A DNA stretch of 14,039 nt, from assembly GCA_947501315.1 (NCBI GenBank), contig CANMXH010000042.1, positions 1 to 14,039 of the forward strand, in the 5' to 3' direction. Positions 1-7,147 of the stretch are shown here, in pieces; position 1 is the stretch's first letter, and the number at the start of each line of letters is the position of its first letter. A program made the translations under genes and the position numbers. The notes under the pieces are model-generated. The model was given only the letters and a program-made list of their open reading frames with translations, searched no databases and was not told the DNA's origin. Source of the DNA: Caulobacteraceae bacterium (GTDB lineage Bacteria; Pseudomonadota; Alphaproteobacteria; Caulobacterales; Caulobacteraceae).

Positions 1-243
1 ACGAAGCGAAGCGGAGATCGGGGACGGCATGCATCCCCCCCCTGACCCCTCCCGGACGGCCCGAAGGGCTGAGCCGGGAGCCGGGTGGCGGCGACGCGCG
101 TTCATGACGTCTGGCAGGGGCGTTCAGCCTCGGTCCCGCCTGTCCGGGTGGCCGCAGGCTGTCGCCCGGCTCAGCCCAAGGGGGCTGTCCGGGCGTGGCC
201 AAAGAGGGGGGCTGATCCGTCCCCGATCTCCGCTTTGCTCCGT
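1..243. repeat. Long imperfect palindrome (intergenic inverted-repeat element), left edge cut by window
   Basis: Bases 1-27 are nearly the reverse complement of 217-243 (25 of 27 by eye). Bases 51-78 (CCCGGACGGCCC... GGGCTGAGCCGGG) are nearly the reverse complement of 165-193. The stretches between them (28-50 and 194-216) have the same 23-nt length but match only loosely, mostly through C/G runs. The arms are therefore about 78 and 79 nt around a central segment at 79-164. Each inner arm can also fold on itself (CCCGG...CCGGG). The outer arm carries the same sequence as the tandem repeats that follow. I see no convincing gene here: the open frames read through repeats and have no ribosome-binding site. 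It looks like a composite REP/BIME-like intergenic element. Whether it is mobile or functional cannot be judged from one copy. Confidence 0.7.
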
Positions 244-370
244 CGGGGATTACAAAAGGGCGATCTCCGCTTCGCTTCGTCGGGGATGACAAAAGAGCGA
301 TCTCCCCCGCGACCCGTCGGGGATGACAAGGAGCGATCTTCGCTCCACTCGCCGGAGGATGACGAAAGCA
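224..370. repeat. Four tandem 36-37 bp degenerate repeats
   Basis: Units begin with 'cgatct' at 224, 261, 298 and 334, giving a 36-37 bp period. The shared pattern is cgatctccgcttcgct, then cgtcggggatgacaaaag. Units 1-3 are close to one another and unit 4 is more diverged (gccggaggatgacgaaagc). There are no unique spacers, so this is not a CRISPR array. In translation it gives peptides such as HPRRSEAEI, which explains the spurious small open frames on both strands. The array ends about 70 bp before the VOC gene, so it may lie in that gene's upstream transcribed region. Confidence 0.75.
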
Positions 371-438
371 AAGGGGGCCTTTGACCCGCGCCCCCGCCCG
401 GGCCATCCTCGCCGCCAGACAGGGGCGGGAGAGCGAAC

Positions 439-819
439 ATGACCATCGGGGCTTCGGCCGGGGTGATCACCTTCATCAACACGCGCGACCCGGAGAAGGC
501 CAGGGCCTTCTATGGCGAGACGCTGGGGTTCAAATTCATCGCCGACGACGGGTTCGCCCATGTCTTCGACCTGAACGGCACCACCCTTCGGATCACCAAG
601 ATCGACAACCACGTCCCGCAGGGGCATCCCGTGCTGGGCTGGATGGTCGAGGATATCGAGGGCACCATCCGGCGGCTCGTCGCGCGCGGGGTGACCATGA
701 CGATCTACCCGGGCCTCGGTCAGGACGAACTGGGCATCTGGACCGCGCCGGACGGCAAGGCCAAGGTCGCCTTCTTCAACGACCCCGACGGCAATGCCCT
801 CAGCCTGACATCGGTCTGA
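439..819 (+). CDS. VOC-family (glyoxalase/bleomycin-resistance-like) protein
   Basis: A 126-residue single VOC module, the usual size for a one-unit glyoxalase/dioxygenase-superfamily protein. Visible signatures are the first beta-alpha unit (FINTRDPEKARAFYGETLGF, about residues 13-32) and the closing strand motif FFNDPDGNALSL (about 112-123). The start is ATG with a GGGAGAG ribosome-binding site about 6 nt upstream. Canonical metal-binding VOC enzymes have His in the first strand and Glu in the last (DPDGN-x-x-E). Here those positions appear to be occupied by non-ligands (ITF, and S in ALSL). A binding or non-metal role is therefore as likely as catalysis, and the substrate cannot be predicted. 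It stands alone between the repeat block and a convergent pseudouridine synthase gene. Confidence 0.85.
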   Translation: MTIGASAGVITFINTRDPEKARAFYGETLGFKFIADDGFAHVFDLNGTTLRITKIDNHVPQGHPVLGWMVEDIEGTIRRLVARGVTMTIYPGLGQDELGIWTAPDGKAKVAFFNDPDGNALSLTSV

Positions 820-840
820 GGGGCACGATCCTCTGGGGGA

Positions 841-863
841 GGGGGGCCCGAACACCGCCCCCC
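841..863. terminator. GC hairpin after the VOC gene (weak terminator candidate)
   Basis: GGGGGGC (841-847) pairs with GCCCCCC (857-863) around a 9-nt loop, starting 21 nt after the VOC stop codon. No T-run follows on either strand, so it is not a canonical intrinsic terminator. It could act as a transcript-end stabiliser between convergent genes. Confidence 0.35.
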
Positions 864-1136
864 CAAACAGTGTCTTCTCGCCCCGTATAATCTCGCCCCT
901 CTCAACCCCGAAAGGTGCCCTCCCGACCCCGCAGACGACGGCTCTCAGCCCCCTGCGTCCGCATCTGACGTAGCCGTATGCATACTGGTCAAATGCCCGC
1001 CGGGCCGGTCTTTGACAGTCTTTCATACCCCCGCCGCGTCCGCCCAGGACCCGGCGCAGACCCCTGCACCGAAGGGCGCGGTTTTCCGAAAATCCGGCCC
1101 GCAATTTTCAGGGCGAGACCGTACCCTTTCGACCCG
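864..1136. other. Convergent intergenic region without a recognisable gene
   Basis: This region separates the VOC gene from the oppositely oriented pseudouridine synthase gene. No frame has coding character with a supporting ribosome-binding site. Small symmetric elements are visible: the perfect 10-bp palindrome GTATGCATAC (976-985), TTTTC-C-GAAAA (1082-1092), and GAAAAT/ATTTTC arms 10 nt apart (1088-1109). The last two share bases and are mutually exclusive hairpins just downstream of the pseudouridine synthase stop, so they may form its 3' end. A TATAAT at 886-891 has no matching -35. Confidence 0.5.
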
Positions 1137-1892
1137 TCAGCCGACCAGCGCCGCCCGCTCTTCCGGGGTCAGCAGCCGCCATTTGCCCTCGGGCAGATTG
1201 TCGAGCTTCAGCGGCCCGATCCGGACCCGGATCAGGTCGACGACCTCCAGATCGACCATGTCGCACATCCGCCGGATCTGGCGGTTGCGGCCCTCGCGCA
1301 GGATGAATTTCAGGCGGAAGGACTCCATCCGGCTGACGTAAGCCGGCTTCAGCTGGCGGCCGTCCAGCATCAGGCCGTGGCGCAGGATCTTCAGCTTCTT
1401 TTCGGTGATGTCGCCCGTCACCCGGACCAGATATTCCTTGTCCAGATCGGACTGGGGCCCGATCACCGCCTTGGCCACCACCCCGTCCGATGACAGCAGC
1501 AGCAGGCCGCGGGAGTCCTCGTCCAGCCGGCCGATCGGGGGCAGGGAGACCTCGTCCGCGGGCGTCACGCCTTCGCCGACCCGGTTGTTGTCGGTGACCA
1601 GCCGGACCGCGGGCAGTTTGTTCGGCTCCGGCTGGCCCGAGACATAGCCCATCGGCTTGTGCATCACGATGGTCACGCCCTCGGCCAGGGCGGCCGTGGC
1701 CCGGTCGTTCAGGGTCAGGGTCTGGCCGGGCTCCAGCTTGCGGCCCGCATCGGCGACCACCTCGCCGTCGACCGAGACGAGGCCGTCGGCGATCAGGGCG
1801 TCGGCCTCGCGGCGCGAGCAGACGCCGCTCTGGCCCAGCCATTTGTTGATCCGGACCGGCTCGATGCCGTCATAGGTTCTGGAAAACGCCAT
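1137..1892 (-). CDS. Ribosomal large-subunit pseudouridine synthase, RluB/E/F family
   Basis: A 251-residue protein expected to convert a uridine of 23S rRNA to pseudouridine. An N-terminal S4 RNA-binding domain spans about residues 13-60 (RINKWLGQSGVCSRREAD...VSVDGE). The catalytic domain begins near HKPMGYVSG (78-86) and contains the family motif GRLDEDSRG, with the catalytic Asp at 124. The later motif GRNRQIRRMC and a closing GPLKLDNLPEGKWRLLTPEE fit the RsuA/RluB/E/F group. The S4 domain and QIRRMC resemble RluF, while the ending resembles RluB, so the exact target uridine is not assignable. The ATG start has a GGA about 6 nt upstream. It lies 44 bp after the heme-binding protein gene on the same strand and may be the last gene of that cluster. 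Confidence 0.9.
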   Translation of the reverse strand: MAFSRTYDGIEPVRINKWLGQSGVCSRREADALIADGLVSVDGEVVADAGRKLEPGQTLTLNDRATAALAEGVTIVMHKPMGYVSGQPEPNKLPAVRLVTDNNRVGEGVTPADEVSLPPIGRLDEDSRGLLLLSSDGVVAKAVIGPQSDLDKEYLVRVTGDITEKKLKILRHGLMLDGRQLKPAYVSRMESFRLKFILREGRNRQIRRMCDMVDLEVVDLIRVRIGPLKLDNLPEGKWRLLTPEERAALVG

Positions 1893-1936
1893 GCCGGTCC
1901 CTAGCCCCCGGGCGCAGCGGGGTCCAGCCGCCCCGA

Positions 1937-2443
1937 TCAGCCCCCGAGGACCGCCGCAATGGCCGCGCGCGCGATCTCGTCGTCCTGGGCCGAAGAGGCT
2001 CCCGACACGCCGATCGCGCCGATGATCCGGCCGTCCACGACGATGGGCACGCCCCCGGCAACCGGGACCATGCCGTCAAGCGCCAGCAGTGCCATCCGCC
2101 CGCCAGTCAGCCGCTCCTCCGACACCGAGGTCGCGGTCCGGTACAGGGCGGCCGACCGGGCCTTGGCCTGGGCGACGGCGATGGAGCCGTACTGGGTGTC
2201 GTCCATCCGCCCGAAGGCGACCAGCGCGCCCGAGGGCTCGACGATCGCGAAGGCCATGCGGAACCCGCGCGCCGCGGCGGCCGCGGTCGCCCGGTCGATC
2301 AGGGCCTGGGCCGTCTCCAGCCCGATCGGCGCGCCATAGGGCGGGGCCGGAGCGGCGGCGGCCGGTGCCGTCGTCGGCGGCGTCTGCCCCCAGGCCGGAG
2401 CGGCAAGAGCCAGAACAGCCACAGCAAGCAGGAGAGGTTTCAT
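1937..2443 (-). CDS. Exported heme-binding protein, GlcG/HbpS family (DUF336)
   Basis: 168 residues when started at the ATG before KPLLLAVAVLALAAPAWGQ, a clean Sec signal peptide with probable cleavage after AWG or close by. An upstream extension exists but would bury the signal peptide, so I reject it. A Pro/Ala-rich linker (TPPTTAPAAAAPAPPYG) leads into the GlcG/HbpS fold: IVEPSGALVAFGRMDD, GSIAVAQAKARSAA, and GGVPIVVDGRIIGAIGVSGA. The family includes Streptomyces HbpS (heme binding) and GlcG of glycolate operons, and many periplasmic proteobacterial members have no known role. Its neighbours (DUF938 protein and pseudouridine synthase) do not suggest a pathway. The ribosome-binding site is weak (GAAAG). 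Confidence 0.85.
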   Translation of the reverse strand: MKPLLLAVAVLALAAPAWGQTPPTTAPAAAAPAPPYGAPIGLETAQALIDRATAAAAARGFRMAFAIVEPSGALVAFGRMDDTQYGSIAVAQAKARSAALYRTATSVSEERLTGGRMALLALDGMVPVAGGVPIVVDGRIIGAIGVSGASSAQDDEIARAAIAAVLGG

Positions 2444-2519
2444 GACAGTGCTTTCGATCGGGGATTTGGCCGGTCTGACCGCGATGCCGCCACATCGACG
2501 CCGCCGGCACAAGGGGCGG

Positions 2520-3152
2520 TCAGGTTCGGCGGAACAGAAACATCAGATTGTTCGACGGCATTTCGATCCGCCGGGTCAACGCCAGCCCCTCGGCCTTCGC
2601 CGCCGCCGTCACAGCGTCCCGGTCCCGCAGGCCCCAGGCCGGATCCCGGGCCTTCAGGCTCTCGTCGAACGCCGCATTCGAGGCGGCGAGAGGAACGTCC
2701 GCCTCGCGATAGGGGCCGTAGAGGATCAGCAGTCCGCCGACGGCCAGCCGGCTTCCGGCCAGGGCCATCAGGCCTTCGGTCGCGGCCCAGGGGCTGATGT
2801 GGATCATGTTGATGCAGACCACGGCCTGCAGCCGGTCCTCCGGCCAGGTCGTCGGGTCCAGCACATCGAGCGGCAGGGGCTCGCGCAGGTTGGGCAGACC
2901 CGCTGTCGCCGCCCAGGCCGCGATACTGGCCCGCGCCTCGGCCGACGGGTCGCTCGGTGTCCAGTCGAGGCCGGGCAGGGCTCCGGCGAAGGCGAGAGCG
3001 TGCTCGCCCGACCCTGCGGCGATTTCCAGCACCGCCCCCCGGTGCGGCAGATGGGCGCGCAGCACCTCGAGAATCGGCCCGGTGTTCCGGGCCACGGCGG
3101 GAGAGGCGAGGCCTCCCCGGAAAGTCGTCCCGATCGGTTCCATGGTCTGCAT
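2520..3152 (-). CDS. DUF938 protein, SAM-dependent methyltransferase-like
   Basis: 210 residues, full length for DUF938 (related to animal METTL26). Visible features are SPAVARNTGPILEVL near the N terminus, the SAM-binding glycine motif LEIAAGSGEHALAFA (about residues 42-56), the acidic PSDPSAEA region, VVCINMIHISPW (about 110-121), and LYGPYREADVP. These blocks are strongly conserved in the family, but no substrate is established. The start could be the ATG at 3152 or the one at 3143, and neither has a strong ribosome-binding site. It is transcribed away from pckG and is probably the first gene of the minus-strand cluster that continues 76 bp later with the heme-binding protein gene. Confidence 0.85.
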   Translation of the reverse strand: MQTMEPIGTTFRGGLASPAVARNTGPILEVLRAHLPHRGAVLEIAAGSGEHALAFAGALPGLDWTPSDPSAEARASIAAWAATAGLPNLREPLPLDVLDPTTWPEDRLQAVVCINMIHISPWAATEGLMALAGSRLAVGGLLILYGPYREADVPLAASNAAFDESLKARDPAWGLRDRDAVTAAAKAEGLALTRRIEMPSNNLMFLFRRT

Positions 3153-3289
3153 GGCTGCCCGGATACATCGGGCCCCGGCTCACGGCGACCGGAAAGATGC
3201 GGGGGCCCTCGGGTGCTTCGCTCGCGAGAGGCTCAAACCTGCATCGGTTGACGCAGCGTCGCCTAAGATGCCATTCCGCGCCTGAAACA

Positions 3290-3307
3290 TTGCGTGATGC
3301 CACGCAA
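3290..3307. promoter_or_regulatory. Perfect 18-bp palindromic operator candidate ahead of pckG
   Basis: TTGCGTG-ATGC-CACGCAA has perfect 7-bp arms around a 4-nt centre and sits 49 bp before the pckG start codon. This is the size and symmetry of a dimeric repressor or activator site, such as the LacI or GntR families use. It contains an upstream ATG that could extend the pckG frame, which is a further reason to place the real start later. A second small palindrome, GACGC-A-GCGTC, lies at 3250-3260, next to a TTGACG at 3248-3253 that could serve as a -35. No convincing -10 follows at the right distance. The regulator is unknown. Confidence 0.5.
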
Positions 3308-3356
3308 GGGAGGCCACGGTGGCGCAGATCGCCGGGCGACGTTCAGGAGAGTGATT

Positions 3357-5204
3357 GTGACCGCATCCGCCATCCAGGGCCTTCACCCGGCTCCCACCCG
3401 ACATGCCGGCCTGATCGCCTGGGTCGAGCAGATCGCTGCCCTGACGAGGCCGGCGCGTGTCCACTGGTGCGATGGCTCGGAGGCCGAGAAGGCCGCCATT
3501 GTCGCGGATCTGATCGGCAAGGGCACGCTGCGCGAACTGGACCAGACCAAACGGCCCGGCTGCTACTACGCTGCTTCGGACCCCAAGGATGTGGCCCGCG
3601 TCGAGAGCCGGACCTTCATCTGCTCGGCCGACCAGGTCGACGCAGGCCCGACCAACAACTGGTCCGATCCGGTCGAGATGCGCGCCCGGCTGAACGGGCT
3701 GTTCGACGGCTGTATGGCCGGTCGCACGATGTATGTGGTGCCCTTCTCCATGGGCCCCCTGGGTTCGGAGCTCAGCGCCCTCGGCGTCGAGATCACCGAC
3801 AGCGGTTATGTCGCCATTTCGATGGGCATCATGACCCGCATGGGCCAGCCGGTGCTGGACCTGATGGGCGACGCCGGCGTCTTCGTCCCGGCCGTCCACA
3901 CGCTCGGTGCCCCGCTGGCCGAGGGCCAGGCGGACGTGCCGTGGCCCTGCAACGAGGACAAGTGGATCGTCCACTATCCCGAGACCCGCGAGATCTGGTC
4001 CTATGGTTCGGGCTATGGCGGCAACGCCCTGCTTGGCAAGAAATGCTACGCCCTGCGCATCGCCTCGGTCATGGCTCGCGACGAGGGCTGGCTGGCCGAG
4101 CACATGCTGATCCTCAAGCTGACCGATCCGAAGGGCCGCGCCAAATATGTTGCTGCCGCCTTCCCCTCGGCCTGCGGCAAGACCAACCTGGCCATGCTCC
4201 AGCCGACCATTCCGGGCTGGACCGCCGAAACCATCGGTGACGACATCGCCTGGATGCGCTTCGGCGACGACGGTCGTCTTTATGCGGTGAACCCGGAGGC
4301 CGGCTTCTTCGGCGTCGCCCCGGGCACGAGCCGCAACACCAACCAGAATGCCCTGGCGACGATGGCGACCAACACCGTCTTCACCAATACAGCCCTGACC
4401 GCGGACAATGACGTGTGGTGGGAAGGACTCTCCAAGGTGGCGCCGGACGGCCTGACCAACTGGAAGGGCGTCGCCCACGACCCGGCCTCGGGCGAGCCCG
4501 CCGCCCACCCGAACGCCCGCTTCGCCGCCCCGGCCTCGCAATGCCCGACCATCGCACCCGAGTGGGAAGACCCCCGGGGCGTGCCGATCGACGCCATCCT
4601 GTTCGGCGGCCGCCGCGCCTCGGCCGTGCCGCTGGTGACAGAAGCTTTCGACTGGGAGCACGGCGTGTTCATGGGCTCGTCGGTCGCCTCTGAAGGCACC
4701 GCCGCCGCCGAAAACGCTATCGGGACCCTGCGCCGTGACCCCTTCGCCATGCTGCCCTTCTGCGGCTACAATATGGGTGACTATTTCGCCCACTGGCTGT
4801 CGATGGGCGGCAAGACCGACGCGGCCAAGCTGCCGCGCCTCTACTTCGTCAACTGGTTCCGCAAGAATGAGGACGGTCAGTTCGTCTGGCCGGGTTTCGG
4901 AGACAATGTCCGCGTCCTGAAATGGATTGCCGAACGCCTCGATGGCGAGGCAGGGGCTGTTGAGACCCCGGTTGGCCGCGTCCCGAGCCGCGCGGCTCTG
5001 GATCTGTCAGGACTGACCTTGTCCGACGCGGATTTGTCGATCCTGCTCGACGTCGACGCCGACGTCTGGGCCGAGGAAGCCGCCTTGATCCCCGATTTTT
5101 ATGCCCAGTTTGGCGATCGTCTGCCCGCGGCGCTGTGGGATCAGCATGCGGCTCTCACCGCCCGTATCGGCAGTGCCCGCGCTGCCGCCATCGCCGCCGA
5201 GTAG
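3357..5204 (+). CDS. pckG: Phosphoenolpyruvate carboxykinase (GTP)
   Basis: 615 residues, normal for the GTP-dependent enzyme. It converts oxaloacetate plus GTP to PEP plus CO2 in the cytoplasm, the entry step of gluconeogenesis. I chose the GTG at 3357 because AGGAGA lies 6 nt upstream; the longer frame from 3294 has no such site. Diagnostic motifs are all present: the substrate-binding RVESRTFICS, the P-loop FPSACGKTN (269-277, with the hyper-reactive Cys at 273 and Lys at 275), the GDDIAWMRF metal/nucleotide block, NPEAGFFGVAPGT, and FMGSSVASEGTAAAE. Nothing looks truncated. Many rhizobial alphaproteobacteria use the unrelated ATP enzyme, so the GTP type fits Caulobacterales. A ThiO-like oxidase follows 46 bp downstream. 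A palindrome at 3290-3307 suggests regulated expression. Confidence 0.97.
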   Translation: MTASAIQGLHPAPTRHAGLIAWVEQIAALTRPARVHWCDGSEAEKAAIVADLIGKGTLRELDQTKRPGCYYAASDPKDVARVESRTFICSADQVDAGPTNNWSDPVEMRARLNGLFDGCMAGRTMYVVPFSMGPLGSELSALGVEITDSGYVAISMGIMTRMGQPVLDLMGDAGVFVPAVHTLGAPLAEGQADVPWPCNEDKWIVHYPETREIWSYGSGYGGNALLGKKCYALRIASVMARDEGWLAEHMLILKLTDPKGRAKYVAAAFPSACGKTNLAMLQPTIPGWTAETIGDDIAWMRFGDDGRLYAVNPEAGFFGVAPGTSRNTNQNALATMATNTVFTNTALTADNDVWWEGLSKVAPDGLTNWKGVAHDPASGEPAAHPNARFAAPASQCPTIAPEWEDPRGVPIDAILFGGRRASAVPLVTEAFDWEHGVFMGSSVASEGTAAAENAIGTLRRDPFAMLPFCGYNMGDYFAHWLSMGGKTDAAKLPRLYFVNWFRKNEDGQFVWPGFGDNVRVLKWIAERLDGEAGAVETPVGRVPSRAALDLSGLTLSDADLSILLDVDADVWAEEAALIPDFYAQFGDRLPAALWDQHAALTARIGSARAAAIAAE

Positions 5205-5250
5205 CGATCGCGGCTTGCATTCGGATTGCGGGCGGTCGATCTGATCGCCC

Positions 5251-6261
5251 GTGGCTTCATCTCCTGATGTGATCGTGATCGGTGCCGGCGTGCTCGGCCT
5301 CTGCACGGCGGCCGAACTGGCTGCGCGCGGCCACGCTGTGACTGTCATCGACCCCGGCGCCCCAAACGCCTCCTCCATCGCTGCCGGGATGATCGCCCCG
5401 GCGCTGGAATCCCTGCTGGACGACGTCACCGCCGATCGCGCCGCCTTGCTCAAGCGTGCCCGGGACCTCTGGCCTGCCTTTGCGGAGGCTCATGATCTGA
5501 AGCTCTTGCGCGAAGGTGCGGACTGGCGCGGTGAGGCTGCCGATGATGCGGTGGTTCGTCTCCGATCCCTCGGCTTTGACGCCCGCGGACAAGGCAACGG
5601 CCTGATCACACAGGATGACTGGCGCATAGAGGTGGCTTCGGCCCTCAAGGCGCTGGCGCGGACACCGGGTCTGACGATGGTGCGGGGCGAGGTCTTGCGT
5701 CTGGCTGCGGACGCGCGTCGTTGGCGGGTCGAGTCGGGCGACGGCCGCGTCTGGTTCTGCGCCACACTGGTCCTCGCCACGGGTGCCGGCGAGCCGATCG
5801 CAGGCCTGCCCGTCTCCGTCGCCGCCGTGGTGTCCGCGATCACGCCGATCCGGGGCCAGCTGACCTTGGTCTCCACGGCAGCCCTGTCCCGTGTGATCAG
5901 AGGCCCCGCCGTCTATGTCGCGCCCTGTGACGGCGGTGTGGTCATTGGCGCAACCATGGAGCCGGGACGCCGCGACCTCGAGCCTGATCCCGCCGAGGCC
6001 GCCCGTCAGGTCGCGGCCGGTCTGCTGCTGCTGGCGGTATCGGGCGAGCCCGGTCTGACCCGGGTCGGTATCCGCGGGGCGACCGATGACGGGCTTCCGC
6101 TGGCCGGGCCGTCGGGCGAACCGGGCCTGCACTTTGCCCTGGCACCGCGTCGGAACGGCTGGCTGATGGGCCCTCTGGTCGCCCGGGTGGTGGTGGACGG
6201 GATCGAGGGCAGGCCGCCCCTGGCGGACGCCGCCGCCCTCGATCCGCGCCGGTTCGCCTGA
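5251..6261 (+). CDS. FAD-dependent amine oxidase, glycine oxidase (ThiO)/DAO family
   Basis: 336 residues. An N-terminal Rossmann motif binds FAD (VIVIGAGVLGLCTAAELAARG, about residues 7-27), followed by the acidic ribose-binding end of strand 2 (VIDPG). The ThiO-like ASSIAAGMIAP comes next. The C terminus has RVGIRGATDDGLPLAGPS and RRNGWLMGPLVA, equivalent to the DGLP..GP and RNG-x-L-x-x-P blocks of ThiO and D-amino-acid oxidases. The expected activity is oxidative deamination of glycine or a related amine, giving imine and H2O2. ThiO would feed thiazole synthesis, but no thiamine gene is nearby, so the substrate is open. The GTG is the first possible start because an in-frame stop lies just upstream; it has no clear ribosome-binding site. 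It may be co-transcribed with pckG. Confidence 0.8.
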   Translation: MASSPDVIVIGAGVLGLCTAAELAARGHAVTVIDPGAPNASSIAAGMIAPALESLLDDVTADRAALLKRARDLWPAFAEAHDLKLLREGADWRGEAADDAVVRLRSLGFDARGQGNGLITQDDWRIEVASALKALARTPGLTMVRGEVLRLAADARRWRVESGDGRVWFCATLVLATGAGEPIAGLPVSVAAVVSAITPIRGQLTLVSTAALSRVIRGPAVYVAPCDGGVVIGATMEPGRRDLEPDPAEAARQVAAGLLLLAVSGEPGLTRVGIRGATDDGLPLAGPSGEPGLHFALAPRRNGWLMGPLVARVVVDGIEGRPPLADAAALDPRRFA

Positions 6262-6990
6262 TCAGTCTTCCGGCGGAGTGAAGCGCAGGTTGATGTTCAC
6301 CCGTGAGCCTTCCGCCGCCCCGTTGACGGTGCGCGGGTTAACGCGGAAATGCCGCGACAGGCCTTGCGCCGCCCGACCGAAGCCGTAGCCGCCGGGTGTC
6401 TCGCTCAGGACGTTGCAATGGGTCACGGCTCCCGTGGGCAGGACGAGACAGTTCAGGGAGGCCGATCCAGCCACGCCTGCAGCGCTTGCGCGCTCCGGGT
6501 AGGCTCGCATCAACTGGTCGGCTGAGGGCTGGCGTGACCAACTGGGATTGCGGATGACCGCAGGTGGAAGCGCCGGTGCGGGCCCGGCCGTACTGTTCGG
6601 GATCGGGGCCGGAACCTCGGTGTCGAATGTCAGGACCGTGCCTTCAGTCGGTGTGGCGTCGGTCGGTACAGCCGCGAAGGTCTCTGTTGGCGTGAGTGGC
6701 CGCGGCGTATCGTTGAGCGGGGGATTCGGGGCCGGCGGCGTCTCCGATCGGGTGACAGGCACGGGCGGCTTTGGCCTGTAGTTGAAGACCTCGATGATCG
6801 GGCCTTCGGGCCTCTCGGGCGCAAGCGGCATCTCGAACCGCTGATAGTACAGGGCCGTCCCGATACCGACATGAGCCGCAAGGACAATGCCGACGGCGAC
6901 CCAGGTCGTCCGGGACCACCGCGGGGCCTTGCGTTCGTTGTAATCGATGGGGCTCACCGGTCCGGGAGCACCTGCTGTCTTGATCATCAT
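6262..6990 (-). CDS. TonB-like energy transducer protein
   Basis: 242 residues from the ATG at 6990, which has AAGGGA 10 nt upstream; a GTG 33 nt earlier has no ribosome-binding site. A short cytoplasmic N terminus leads to one membrane segment (about residues 29-48, WVAVGIVLAAHVGIGTALYY) with a central His at 40, matching the conserved TonB membrane His. A Pro/Thr-rich periplasmic spacer follows (about 55-150). The TonB C-terminal domain begins at AYPERASAAGVAGSASLNC and closes with VNINLRFTPP. Such proteins pass proton-motive energy from ExbB/ExbD to outer-membrane receptors. No exbB, exbD or receptor gene is in the window. Two Cys in the C-terminal domain (NCLVLPTGAVTHC) could pair. Its stop codon abuts that of the convergent oxidase gene. 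Confidence 0.85.
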   Translation of the reverse strand: MMIKTAGAPGPVSPIDYNERKAPRWSRTTWVAVGIVLAAHVGIGTALYYQRFEMPLAPERPEGPIIEVFNYRPKPPVPVTRSETPPAPNPPLNDTPRPLTPTETFAAVPTDATPTEGTVLTFDTEVPAPIPNSTAGPAPALPPAVIRNPSWSRQPSADQLMRAYPERASAAGVAGSASLNCLVLPTGAVTHCNVLSETPGGYGFGRAAQGLSRHFRVNPRTVNGAAEGSRVNINLRFTPPED

Positions 6991-7107
6991 GACCGTCACA
7001 TCCCTTTTTGTCGCCGTCCCCACTGCGTCCCACTGTGAAAGGGAGCGCTGACGTTGCGGCAGGTTTGGGGCGGGGCCCGCCTTGAAAGCGCCACGGTGGG
7101 GCCGGGA

Positions 7108-7123
7108 TCAAAGGGCGGTTAAC
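7108..7123 (+). promoter_or_regulatory. CtrA-like box 1 (TCAA-N7-TTAAC)
   Basis: TCAA (7108-7111), seven bases, then TTAAC (7119-7123). This matches the CtrA consensus TTAA-N7-TTAAC at all but one defined position. It lies in the divergent gap between the TonB-like and transglycosylase genes, 40 bp from a second box in the same orientation. No binding evidence is available from sequence alone. Confidence 0.45.
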
Positions 7124-7147
7124 AAGCTGTGGGCGCGCGGCGCATCG

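Noticed and set aside
224..370. Possible CRISPR array
   Set aside because: The 36-37 bp units follow one another without unique spacers and diverge internally. No cas gene is present.
886..891. TATAAT as a -10 element
   Set aside because: There is no -35-like sequence at a suitable distance and no gene downstream on that strand for about 2.4 kb. It is probably chance.
250..1104. 284-codon minus-strand open frame over the VOC gene and the repeats
   Set aside because: Its C-terminal part is translated repeat sequence (HPRRSEAEI-type peptides) and the rest is antisense to the VOC gene.
2957..4240. 427-codon plus-strand open frame
   Set aside because: It runs out of frame through the DUF938 gene's opposite strand and into pckG, is Arg/Pro-rich and has no recognisable domain.
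3180..4793. 537-codon minus-strand open frame opposite pckG
   Set aside because: It is an antisense shadow of a fully supported PEP carboxykinase gene. Its composition (Gly/Arg/His-rich, no motif) is typical of GC-rich shadow frames and no ribosome-binding site is seen.
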